From Clostridiales bacterium (GTDB taxonomy: Bacteria > Bacillota > Clostridia > Oscillospirales > Butyricicoccaceae): DNA of 11,845 nucleotides. Positions 1-6,878 of this stretch are shown one piece after another (the stretch's first letter is position 1; every line of letters begins with the position of its first letter). The DNA lies in NCBI GenBank assembly GCA_026419635.1, contig JANZZB010000039.1, positions 1-11,845 of the forward strand, written 5' to 3'. Both the position numbers and the translations under genes were made by a program. Below the pieces are notes generated by a model. It saw nothing but the letters and a program-made list of their open reading frames with translations. It searched no databases and had not been told where the DNA came from.

Positions 1-1
1 G

Positions 2-1735
2 TTTCCCGATGCGATGATAGCAGACATCGCAGAGGTGGATGAGCTTGCCCTGCGCAGGGCGCGTAAGGTTTTGGGTATTGAGCCCGTGTACAAAATGGTC
101 GATACCTGCGCCGCCGAGTTCGAGGCGGAAACGCCGTACTACTACTCGACCTTTGATGAAAAAAGTGAAGTGAAAGAGCCGTCCGGCAAAAAGAAAATCA
201 TGGTTCTAGGTTCCGGCCCGATTCGAATCGGGCAGGGTATCGAATTTGACTATTGTTCAGTACATTGTGTATGGGCGCTTCGCCGAAACGGTTATGAAGC
301 GGTCATTGTAAATAATAACCCCGAAACGGTTTCCACCGATTTTGACACATCTGATCGACTATATTTTGAGCCTCTGACGCCGGAAGATGTAGAGGGAATT
401 ATCAAGGCGGAGAATCCGGATGCCGTTGTCGTGCAGTTCGGCGGACAAACGGCAATCAAGCTTTCAAAACATATGGAGCGGCTCGGATTAAAAATACTTG
501 GCACTCCTGCATGGAGCATTGACGCTGCGGAAGATCGCGAAAAATTTGACAAGATTCTTGAGGAATGTCATATTCCGCGTCCGCAAGGTGGTACGGTGTT
601 TACGGAAGAAGAAGCAATAAAAACTGCAAATTCACTTGGATATCCCGTTCTTGTGCGTCCGTCCTACGTCCTTGGCGGTCAGGGAATGGAAATCGCAAAC
701 AGCGACGAGGACATTGCGGAATTTATGCGGATAATAAACCGGACAAAGCAGGAAAATCCGGTGCTGGTTGACAAATACATGATGGGAAGAGAAATCGAGG
801 TAGATGCCATCTGCGACGGTACGGATATTCTGATCCCGGGTGTTATGGAGCATCTGGAACGCGCGGGTGTCCATTCGGGAGACTCAATTTCCGTATATCC
901 TTCCATATCACTTGAACAAAGACATATTGATACGATCGTGGAATATACCAAAAGACTGGCTATGTCCTTAAAGGTTGTAGGATTAGTAAACGTCCAGTTT
1001 GTGCTCTTTAACGATGCGATTTACGTTATCGAAGTCAATCCGCGTTCGTCTAGAACCGTACCGTATATTTCTAAAATTACCGGCGTACCGATGGTTGATC
1101 TTGCAACAAGATGCATGCTCGGGAAAAAGCTCCGCGACATGGAATACGGCGTCGGGCTTTACCCCACAAAAGAATATTATGCTGTCAAGGTACCTGTGTT
1201 CTCTTTCCAGAAACTCCACAATGTAGACACGCAATTGGGACCGGAAATGAAATCAACGGGAGAAGTCCTCGGTGTTTCCAAAAGATTCAGGACGGCGCTC
1301 TTAAAGGGACTTGTCGGTTCAGGACTTGCAATGAAAAAGAAGGGCGCAGTGTTAATCAGCGTAAAGGACTCAGACAAACAGGAAGTCATTCAGCTGGCTG
1401 ACCGGTTCTTGCATCTTGGCTTTGATCTTTATGCAACGCCGGGTACGGCAAATGTCTTAAACAAGCATATGATTGCCTGTTCCTCTGTACGAGGATTGGA
1501 TCAGCCTGAGCCGAATATGATGACGCTTCTTGAGAGCGGCAAGATCGACTACGTCATCAGCACTTCCCAAAAAGGAAGAAAGCCGGAACTGAACGCCGTA
1601 AAACTCCGCCGCAAAACGGTAGAACGCTCCATACCGTGCTTAACCGCAATTGATACTGCGTCAGCTCTTTTGCGGTGTCTTGAAGGCGATATCAAGGTGG
1701 AAAATTCAGAGATGGTCGACATTAACGAAGTCTAA
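2..1735 (+). CDS. carB: Carbamoyl-phosphate synthase large chain, C-terminal part (5' end outside window)
   Basis: The large subunit of carbamoyl-phosphate synthase makes carbamoyl phosphate from bicarbonate, ATP and ammonia for pyrimidine and arginine synthesis. The frame is open from base 2 and continues off the left edge. The ATG at 14 is internal: the residues after it (VYKMVDTCAAEF) match the end of the oligomerisation domain, which lies mid-protein. Counting from that ATG, the second ATP-grasp half (carbamate phosphorylation) starts with GSGPIRIGQGIEFDYC at about 66-81 and carries NNNPETVSTDFD (about 100-111), PSYVLGGQGME (216-226) and EVNPRSSRTVPY (340-351). The allosteric MGS-like domain fills about 440-573 (ATPGTA at 474-479). 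The family is about 1,060-1,075 residues, so roughly half is visible. The product is followed after 14 bases by pyrK, so this is a biosynthetic pyr operon copy. No frameshift or missing motif is seen in the visible part. Confidence 0.97.
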   Translation, partial: FPDAMIADIAEVDELALRRARKVLGIEPVYKMVDTCAAEFEAETPYYYSTFDEKSEVKEPSGKKKIMVLGSGPIRIGQGIEFDYCSVHCVWALRRNGYEAVIVNNNPETVSTDFDTSDRLYFEPLTPEDVEGIIKAENPDAVVVQFGGQTAIKLSKHMERLGLKILGTPAWSIDAAEDREKFDKILEECHIPRPQGGTVFTEEEAIKTANSLGYPVLVRPSYVLGGQGMEIANSDEDIAEFMRIINRTKQENPVLVDKYMMGREIEVDAICDGTDILIPGVMEHLERAGVHSGDSISVYPSISLEQRHIDTIVEYTKRLAMSLKVVGLVNVQFVLFNDAIYVIEVNPRSSRTVPYISKITGVPMVDLATRCMLGKKLRDMEYGVGLYPTKEYYAVKVPVFSFQKLHNVDTQLGPEMKSTGEVLGVSKRFRTALLKGLVGSGLAMKKKGAVLISVKDSDKQEVIQLADRFLHLGFDLYATPGTANVLNKHMIACSSVRGLDQPEPNMMTLLESGKIDYVISTSQKGRKPELNAVKLRRKTVERSIPCLTAIDTASALLRCLEGDIKVENSEMVDINEV

Positions 1736-1749
1736 AAGGATTTGAAAGT

Positions 1750-2523
1750 ATGATCAAGGACTTTAGTGCGCAAATAAAAAAAATCTCGGCATTAAGCGAT
1801 ACAACTTTTGATTTTGAGCTATTTGTCGGAGAGACAGCCAAAGAAGCGGCACCTGGCCGGTTCGTCAGCATCAGCTGCGGGGATCAGCGCATTCTTCGCA
1901 GACCGATCAGTATTTGTGATGCGTCACCGTCCGAAGGAACAATCCGTATTATTTTTGAAATACGGGGTGAAGGAACAAAATGGCTTTCTGAACAAAAAGT
2001 TGGAGGCATATTAAAAGTGCTCGGACCGGTGGGTAACGGATTTAAACTTGGAGGTCTATGTGATCTGCCTGCGCTCTTTGTGGCAGGTGGTATCGGCACG
2101 CCTCCGATTTATTACGCCGCGAAGAATACACCGGGAAAAAACGATCTTGTAGCCGGGTTCCGAAATAAAAGCGCCGTTATTTTAGAAGAGGATATGCTAC
2201 ACATTGCAAATGCGGTCATGGTTTGTACCGATGACGGGTCCTACGGAATACACGGCTTGGTCACTACTGAAGTGGAAAAGCTTTTGTTAAAACAACAATA
2301 TGGTGCAATTTTTGCCTGCGGACCCAGGGCTATGCTTAAGGCGACCGCGGAGCTTGCCGAACAATATCATATACCGTGTCAGGTATCACTGGAAGAACGC
2401 ATGGGATGTTCGGTTGGGGCATGCCTGGTCTGTGCATGCGCTATCAAGGGCAAGGATGGCATGGAGTATAAACATGTCTGTAAGGACGGACCGGTATTTG
2501 ATGCAAAGGATGTGCAGTTTTAA
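1750..2523 (+). CDS. pyrK: Dihydroorotate dehydrogenase B, electron transfer subunit PyrK
   Basis: PyrK passes electrons from the FMN of PyrD through a [2Fe-2S] cluster and FAD to NAD+ in the cytoplasmic class 1B enzyme. The 257-residue product has the order expected of the ferredoxin-reductase-like family: an FAD-binding barrel with RRPISI at 50-55, an NAD-binding half with GGIGTPP at 113-119 and ACGP at 189-192, and a C-terminal cluster site with cysteines 220, 225, 228 and 244 (spacing C-x4-C-x2-C-x15-C) followed by DGPVF. The ATG is preceded by AAAAGGA at 1735-1741 and lies 14 bases after the carB stop. Its stop overlaps the pyrD start by one base (TAATG), which implies coupled translation and equal amounts of the two subunits. 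Length and motifs are complete. Confidence 0.96.
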   Translation: MIKDFSAQIKKISALSDTTFDFELFVGETAKEAAPGRFVSISCGDQRILRRPISICDASPSEGTIRIIFEIRGEGTKWLSEQKVGGILKVLGPVGNGFKLGGLCDLPALFVAGGIGTPPIYYAAKNTPGKNDLVAGFRNKSAVILEEDMLHIANAVMVCTDDGSYGIHGLVTTEVEKLLLKQQYGAIFACGPRAMLKATAELAEQYHIPCQVSLEERMGCSVGACLVCACAIKGKDGMEYKHVCKDGPVFDAKDVQF

Positions 2524-3437
2524 TGAAACCTACAATGAATGTTGAATTTTGTGGTGTAGAGTTTAAGAATCCTGTGCTGACGGCGTCCGGTACTTTTGGT
2601 TTTGGACGGGAATATTCTTCGTTTTATGATTTATCCGAACTCGGCGGAATCTGCATTAAGGGGATTACGCCGAAGAAGCGGATTGGAAATCCTCCTCCGC
2701 GAATCGCGGAGACGCCGATGGGAATCTTAAACAGTGTTGGACTTCAAAATCCGGGAATTGACGCATTTATATCGGAAGAGCTGCCGTTTTTAAAGCAGTT
2801 TGACACCAGAGTCATTGCAAATATTTCCGGCAATACCGTCTCAGAATATTGCGAAATGGCGGAAAAGATTTCCGATTCTCAAGTTGATCTTATTGAAATG
2901 AATATCTCCTGCCCAAATGTAAAAGCGGGAGGAATGGCGTTTGGAACGTCTTCATCTATGGTTTTTGATGTCGTTTCCGAAACCAAAAAATACGCAAAGA
3001 AGCCTTTGGTTGTCAAACTATCACCGAATGTTACGGACATCACCGAAATTGCGGTTGCCGCTGAAAACGCAGGAGCATCCGGTTTGTCTTTGATTAATAC
3101 TATTTTAGGAATGCGGATTGATATTAAAACAAAACGACCGATTCTCCACCAAAATACAGGAGGATTATCAGGACCGGCCGTCTTGCCGATTGCAATTCGC
3201 ATGGTATATCAAGTAAAAAAGGCGGTTAAAATACCGTTAATTGGAATGGGCGGGATTAGCTGTGGCAACGACGCAGTCGAAATGATGCTAGCTGGAGCCT
3301 CACTCGTTTCGGTCGGAACAGCTTGTTTTTCAAACCCAATGGCACCGATTGAAGTGCGAGACGGAATTCAAAAATATTTAGAGGACTGCAAACGAAGCAG
3401 TGTGCACGATTTGTGCGGTGGATTAATAGAATATTGA
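2523..3437 (+). CDS. pyrD: Dihydroorotate dehydrogenase (NAD+), catalytic subunit, class 1B
   Basis: This FMN enzyme oxidises dihydroorotate to orotate, the fourth step of UMP synthesis, and hands the electrons to PyrK. The 304-residue protein is a TIM barrel with NSVGLQNPG at 70-78, NISCPN at 127-132 (Cys130 is the catalytic base expected in class 1 enzymes, where class 2 has serine), KLSPN at 165-169, INT at 191-193, GGLSGPA at 213-219 and the phosphate-binding GMGGI at 241-245. The first ATG (2523) is chosen because AAAGGA at 2505-2510 lies 12 bases before it; the in-frame ATG at 2535 would be too far from that site. The adjacent pyrK confirms the 1B type. pyrF and pyrE do not follow, so the cluster ends here. 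Confidence 0.97.
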   Translation: MKPTMNVEFCGVEFKNPVLTASGTFGFGREYSSFYDLSELGGICIKGITPKKRIGNPPPRIAETPMGILNSVGLQNPGIDAFISEELPFLKQFDTRVIANISGNTVSEYCEMAEKISDSQVDLIEMNISCPNVKAGGMAFGTSSSMVFDVVSETKKYAKKPLVVKLSPNVTDITEIAVAAENAGASGLSLINTILGMRIDIKTKRPILHQNTGGLSGPAVLPIAIRMVYQVKKAVKIPLIGMGGISCGNDAVEMMLAGASLVSVGTACFSNPMAPIEVRDGIQKYLEDCKRSSVHDLCGGLIEY

Positions 3438-3448
3438 GTATAAAAATG

Positions 3449-3475
3449 CCCCGAACAAACTTTGGTTGTTCGGGG
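3449..3475. terminator. Ten-base-pair hairpin after pyrD, possible terminator
   Basis: CCCCGAACAA (3449-3458) pairs perfectly with TTGTTCGGGG (3466-3475) around a 7-base loop, 11 bases after the pyrD stop. Its position suggests the end of the pyr operon. On the + strand it is followed by ACAATTC, with no T tract. On the - strand it is followed by CATTTTTATA, a better intrinsic terminator, so it may mainly block antisense transcription or act in both directions. Confidence 0.55.
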
Positions 3476-3534
3476 ACAATTCAATATTCCGATATTACTG
3501 CAATTAAGCACGTATACGGAATGCAGAACCATAC

Positions 3535-3540
3535 TATAAT
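3535..3540 (+). promoter_or_regulatory. Candidate -10 box for the phosphatase-GNAT gene
   Basis: A perfect TATAAT lies 52 bases before the ATG of the following gene and after the pyrD hairpin. No convincing -35 element is visible 16-18 bases upstream (the bases there read GTATAC), and there is no TGn extension, so this is only a weak call. Confidence 0.35.
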
Positions 3541-3592
3541 AATTTTCGTTTATATTTCATTGTGTTTTATTTAGAAAGGAAAGGCTGTAAAT

Positions 3593-4753
3593 ATGACAAA
3601 AATCTATCTGGTAAGGCATGGTGAAGCGGAGGGAAACGCTTACCGAAGAAGTCACGGATGGTATGACAGTCTGCTGACTAAAAAAGCGCGGGAAAGGCAG
3701 CTTCCGGCTCTTCTGGACCGTTTTTCAAATATCAAAATTGACGCGGTCTATTCCAGCGATATATTAAGGGCCCATCAAACGGTTCAAGGTATCGCAGATG
3801 CCCATAACGTTGAATTAATCCCCGAACCCGGGTTACGCGAGCTCAATATGGGAGAATGGGAAGACTGTACCTGGGGAGAACTTCCGATAAAATACCCTAC
3901 AGAAATGGACGCATGGCAGAGAAGACCTTGGGAAGTTAAAATACCAGGCGGAGAAACTTATAAGGAGGCAGAAAAGCGGGTTCGTGACACGATTCTCCGT
4001 ATTGCCGAAAAACATAAAGGAGAAACGGTTGTTGCGGGAACACACGGAGCTGTGGCAAGAGCAATACTAAGCACTTCGCTGTATGGTTCGTTGGATTCCA
4101 TGAACAAAATTACGTGGTGTGACAATACGGCAGTATCGTTATTGTTAGTGGAAGATGGGAACATTCGAATTGATTTTCTTAATGACAATTCTCACTTAAA
4201 CTTAAATTGCAGTACACTGGAAAGTCAAAAATGGTGGAGAGACGGTGACGAGCCGACTGATTTTAATCTCTGGTTTCGGCCGGTAGATTTCGAAAAGGAT
4301 ATGGAGAAATTCCTTTATTACGGAAGGGAATTTTATTTGAGCGCTTACGGCCAAAACGCGGCATTTGTAGAAGAAGAATTCATTCTCGAAAGCAAACGAA
4401 TGCAAAAGCAAAATGCCGGATCTGTCATGTTTGCCATGATGCGCGACAAAGTATACGGGCTTTTGCGGCTGGATACCGAAGCGCTGGAGGGTAGTGAATC
4501 CGGATTAATTAAAACAGTCATCGTAGCAAAAGAAGCAAGGGGAAAAGGTTATGCATCGCAGCTTTTAGGGGAAGCAATCAGTGTTTATCGCCGAATAGGG
4601 AAGAAGGCAATCGTTGTCAACGTAGCAGAGAAAAACGAGCAAGCCAGGAATTTTTACACAAAACATGGATTTATATCTTGCGGAGAGATCCCCGGGCATA
4701 TTGTTATGAAAAAAGAGATTCAGGTAATCAATCCGCTTAGAACAAAGAATTAA
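3593..4753 (+). CDS. Histidine phosphatase domain fused to a GNAT acetyltransferase domain
   Basis: The 386-residue protein has two recognisable catalytic domains. Residues 1 to about 200 are a histidine phosphatase (phosphoglycerate mutase-like) fold: LVRHGEAEGN with the RHG motif at 8-10 (His9 is the phosphate acceptor), a second arginine at 59 in SSDILRAHQT, the acid Glu83 in LRELNMGEWE, and the second histidine, His151, in GTHG. From about 225 to 375 there is a GNAT fold, with the acetyl-CoA loop RGKGYA at 316-321 and NVAEKNEQARNFYTKHGF at 343-360. All expected catalytic residues of the first domain are present. The substrates of both halves are unknown: sugar phosphate, phosphoprotein or nucleotide could fit the first, and an amino group on a small molecule or protein the second. 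The ATG has AGAAAGGAAAGG at 3572-3583. It stands alone between the pyr operon and the convergent ribosomal block. Confidence 0.9.
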   Translation: MTKIYLVRHGEAEGNAYRRSHGWYDSLLTKKARERQLPALLDRFSNIKIDAVYSSDILRAHQTVQGIADAHNVELIPEPGLRELNMGEWEDCTWGELPIKYPTEMDAWQRRPWEVKIPGGETYKEAEKRVRDTILRIAEKHKGETVVAGTHGAVARAILSTSLYGSLDSMNKITWCDNTAVSLLLVEDGNIRIDFLNDNSHLNLNCSTLESQKWWRDGDEPTDFNLWFRPVDFEKDMEKFLYYGREFYLSAYGQNAAFVEEEFILESKRMQKQNAGSVMFAMMRDKVYGLLRLDTEALEGSESGLIKTVIVAKEARGKGYASQLLGEAISVYRRIGKKAIVVNVAEKNEQARNFYTKHGFISCGEIPGHIVMKKEIQVINPLRTKN

Positions 4754-4768
4754 ATAATGTCCACTGAA

Positions 4769-4846
4769 CAAATGCGATTTTAAAATCGCATTTGACAAAG
4801 TTGGGGTTTTGCCAATTTTGGGCGGCAAAACAGGTCCATTTTGCCG
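4769..4846. repeat. Palindrome and two competing hairpins between convergent genes
   Basis: A perfect 26-base palindrome occupies 4769-4794 (arms CAAATGCGATTTT and its complement). Next to it GTTTTGCC (4806-4813) can pair with GGCAAAAC (4824-4831), or CGGCAAAA (4823-4830) can pair with TTTTGCCG (4839-4846). The middle segment is shared, so the two hairpins exclude each other. The stretch lies just past the phosphatase-GNAT stop and may act as its terminator, although no long T tract follows any of the stems. Confidence 0.5.
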
Positions 4847-4867
4847 TTTAAGATACTTAAATATAAA

Positions 4868-4902
4868 AAAACGCTTAAGCATGTTAAATGCTTAAGCGTT
4901 TT
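4868..4902 (-). terminator. Rho-independent terminator after rplL
   Basis: ACGCTTAAGCAT (4871-4882) and ATGCTTAAGCGT (4888-4899) form a perfect 12-base-pair stem with loop GTTAA, extended by three A-T pairs. Read on the - strand the stem is followed by a run of T residues (bases 4865-4871 are all A on the + strand). It lies about 25 bases after the rplL stop and closes the ribosomal block; the A/T flanks would let it work in both directions. Confidence 0.85.
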
Positions 4903-4926
4903 AATTTACAATGTATCAGGCTTAAA

Positions 4927-5310
4927 TTACTTAATTTCGACGGTTGCGCCAGCTTCAACAAGCTTTGCTTTAAGAGCTTCTGCATCGTCTTTGGAGATGT
5001 TCTCTTTGACAGCTTTCGGAGCAGCGTCAACGAGATCTTTTGCTTCTTTAAGTCCAAGACCAGTTGCTTCACGGACAACTTTGATAACATTGATTTTGCC
5101 AGCGCCGGCATTTGCTAATACAACGGTAAACTCGGTTTGCTCAGCAGGAGCAGCAGCTTCAGCTGCAGCAGCAGGAGCAGCAGCGACAGCGACAGGAGCC
5201 GCAGCGCTAACGCCAAATTCCTCTTCAAGAGCTTTTACGAGCTCAGAAAGCTCTAATACGGTTAATGCTTTTACGTCTTCAATAAGCTTTGTTACTTTTT
5301 CACTTGCCAT
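4927..5310 (-). CDS. rplL: 50S ribosomal protein L7/L12
   Basis: L7/L12 forms the flexible stalk dimers of the large subunit that recruit and stimulate translation GTPases. The 127-residue product has the N-terminal dimerisation helices (1-33), an Ala/Pro-rich hinge at 36-58, and a C-terminal domain with the factor-binding segment GLGLKEAKDLVDAAP at 84-98. Length is normal. The ATG has GGAGGTT at 5319-5325 with an 8-base spacer. It follows rplJ after 46 bases and shares its leader. A strong terminator follows at once; rpoB, the usual next gene, is not there. Confidence 0.98.
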   Translation of the reverse strand: MASEKVTKLIEDVKALTVLELSELVKALEEEFGVSAAAPVAVAAAPAAAAEAAAPAEQTEFTVVLANAGAGKINVIKVVREATGLGLKEAKDLVDAAPKAVKENISKDDAEALKAKLVEAGATVEIK

Positions 5311-5356
5311 GATAATGTAACCTCCATAATTCTTTTAATAATTTCTAATTTAAGGG

Positions 5357-5893
5357 TTATGCGTTTGCTTTTTTCTCAGCAATCGCGTTAAGTGCGACGA
5401 CGAGTCCGCGAATATTTCCGTTTAAGACATTAACAAATCCGGAAATAGGTGCGTTCATGCCGCCAAGCACTTTTGCAATAAGGACTTCGCGGGGCGGCAG
5501 ATCAGCAAGGGCTTTTACACCGTCAGCACTGATTACTTTGCCTTCGACAAAACCAGCTTTGATCTTAAATTTGTCTCCGCTCTTTTTTGCGTACGCGTTG
5601 AGGATTTTAGCAGGGGCGATCGCATCATTTTTCGAAATAGCCAGCGCGCTTGTTCCGTTTAAGAACGGAATTAAATCCTCAAATCCAACTTCCTTGCAAG
5701 CCAGGCTTGTAAGAGTGTTTTTGATAACCGCGTATTCTACTCCTGCGCTACGCATTTCGCGTCTGAGCTTTGTATCGGCTTCAACGGAAATCCCTTTGTA
5801 GTCAACGAGTACACCGGAACTTGCGGACTTTATTTTTTCCGCCAGCTCTTTTACTATTGCCTGCTTTTCTTCAAGAACTTTTGCGTTCGGCAC
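5357..5893 (-). CDS. rplJ: 50S ribosomal protein L10
   Basis: L10 anchors the L7/L12 dimers to the 23S rRNA and is the known autoregulator of rplJ-rplL. The 178-residue product has the rRNA-binding N-terminal domain (DYKGISVEADTKLRR at about 31-45, YAVIKNTL at about 54-61), LPPREVLIAKVLGGMNAPI at about 132-150, and the C-terminal helix that carries L7/L12. It is slightly longer than the roughly 165 residues of the E. coli and Bacillus proteins. The start is GTG (5891-5893), set by GGAGGTG at 5901-5907 with a 7-base spacer. It has its own promoter and leader just upstream. Confidence 0.97.
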   Translation of the reverse strand: MPNAKVLEEKQAIVKELAEKIKSASSGVLVDYKGISVEADTKLRREMRSAGVEYAVIKNTLTSLACKEVGFEDLIPFLNGTSALAISKNDAIAPAKILNAYAKKSGDKFKIKAGFVEGKVISADGVKALADLPPREVLIAKVLGGMNAPISGFVNVLNGNIRGLVVALNAIAEKKANA

Positions 5894-5911
5894 AATTTTT
5901 CACCTCCGATA

Positions 5912-6036
5912 TAAAAGAAAGTGCCCACCATTGTCCAATAAGACATGAGGGCACAATACATTCGTTATCTATTGCACACCTCGGCAGGATGGGCTAAACC
6001 CAGTTACGAGAAAAATCTCTCCTGCTGTCTTAGGAA
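5912..6036 (-). promoter_or_regulatory. L10 leader RNA with terminator/antiterminator switch
   Basis: In the rplJ transcript, CCTAAGACAGCAGG (6021-6034) and CCTGCCGAGG (5979-5988) are the paired conserved segments typical of Firmicutes L10 leaders. Downstream, GUGCCC (5949-5954) pairs with GGGCAC (5921-5926) in an imperfect 12-pair hairpin followed by UUUCUUUU, which is an intrinsic terminator directly before the rplJ ribosome binding site. GUGCAAUA (5970-5977) can instead pair with UAUUGUGC (5951-5958), sharing four bases with the terminator arm. In Bacillus subtilis, L10 with L12 is known to promote termination in this leader; the same is inferred here. Confidence 0.85.
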
Positions 6037-6047
6037 TGATTGGTTAT

Positions 6048-6076
6048 AATATATCATTCTAAAAATGATCTGTCAA
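6048..6076 (-). promoter_or_regulatory. Sigma-A promoter of rplJ-rplL
   Basis: A perfect -35 box TTGACA (6071-6076) and -10 box TATATT (6048-6053) are separated by 17 bases on the - strand. The -35 box begins 12 bases beyond the rplA stop. It allows rplJ-rplL to be made separately from rplK-rplA, as needed for the four or more L7/L12 copies per ribosome. Confidence 0.85.
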
Positions 6077-6087
6077 GCGGCAGAAAC

Positions 6088-6783
6088 TTAATCTGAAAGT
6101 TTTGCCGGATTGATTTTAATGCCGGGGCCCATCGTAGAAGCGATGACGCATGAACGGATATATTGGCCTTTTGCTGCTGCCGGCTTTGCTTTTATAATGG
6201 CTCCCAGAAGCGCTCCGAAGTTATCGGAAAGTTTTCCGGAACCAAAAGAAATTTTTCCTAAAGGACAGTGAATGATGTTGGTTTTGTCAAGACGATATTC
6301 AATACGTCCGGCTTTCGAGTCTTTAATAGCCTTTGCGACATCCATTGATACCGTTCCGGCTTTCGGGTTTGGCATAAGGCCCTTCGGACCTAATACTTTA
6401 CCCAGACGACCGACAACACCCATCATATCGGGGGTTGCGATAACAACATCGTAATCAAAGAAGTTTTCATTCTGGATTCTTGCGACCATGTCTTCAGCTC
6501 CGACATAATCCGCTCCGGCGGCTTCCGCTTCTTTCGCTTTGTCACCCTTTGCAAAAACCAAAACACGTACCTTTTTACCAGTACCGTGGGGCAGGACAAT
6601 GGCACCCCTGACCTGCTGATCGGCGTGACGGGAATCGACGCCTAAACGTACATGAACCTCAACAGTTTCGTCAAACTTTGCTTTTGAGGTTTTTATAACG
6701 TTGTCAAGCGCTTCTGCCGGATCGTACAATTTTGTACGGTCTATCAGCTTTGCGCTCTCAATATAATTCTTTCCTCTGCGCAC
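6088..6783 (-). CDS. rplA: 50S ribosomal protein L1
   Basis: L1 forms the mobile stalk at the E site of the large subunit and in many bacteria also represses its own operon by binding mRNA. The 231-residue product is the normal length, beginning RRGKNYIESAKLIDRTKLYDP and containing GTGKKVRVLVFAKGDKAKEAE and MPNPKAGTVS. The start is GTG at 6781-6783: the frame has a stop just upstream (6787-6789) and AGAGGAGG lies at 6791-6798 with a 7-base spacer. The ATG at 6788-6790 is out of frame. It follows rplK after 95 bases, and a candidate L1-binding structure sits just before its ribosome binding site. Confidence 0.97.
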   Translation of the reverse strand: MRRGKNYIESAKLIDRTKLYDPAEALDNVIKTSKAKFDETVEVHVRLGVDSRHADQQVRGAIVLPHGTGKKVRVLVFAKGDKAKEAEAAGADYVGAEDMVARIQNENFFDYDVVIATPDMMGVVGRLGKVLGPKGLMPNPKAGTVSMDVAKAIKDSKAGRIEYRLDKTNIIHCPLGKISFGSGKLSDNFGALLGAIIKAKPAAAKGQYIRSCVIASTMGPGIKINPAKLSD

Positions 6784-6800
6784 TTTTCATCCTCCTCTAA

Positions 6801-6832
6801 GTGGTTAAATCCGGAGCTTTGCTCCTCCCACC
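6801..6832 (-). promoter_or_regulatory. Candidate L1-binding mRNA site before rplA
   Basis: In the transcript, GGUGGGAGGAGC, a three-base loop AAA and GCUCC form a short hairpin. GUGG then pairs with CCAC at the far end across an asymmetric internal loop containing GGAG and GGAU. This resembles the L1 site known in rplK-rplA mRNAs and in 23S rRNA. The CCAC strand ends two bases before AGAGGAGG, the rplA ribosome binding site, so a bound protein could block initiation. Binding by L1 is inferred. Confidence 0.55.
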
Positions 6833-6878
6833 ATTCAAAACCGGTGCTTCGGTCTGAAACAATCAATCTGTAATAAAA

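Noticed and set aside
14..16. ATG as the true start of carB
   Set aside because: The residues around it belong to the middle of CarB and the frame is open to the window edge.
4841..5320. Plus-strand frame of 159 codons rich in Ala and Ser
   Set aside because: It is antisense to rplL; the Ala/Ser runs mirror the alanine-rich hinge codons.
6788..6790. ATG near the rplA start
   Set aside because: It lies out of frame and directly adjacent to the ribosome binding site; the in-frame GTG at 6781-6783 has proper spacing.
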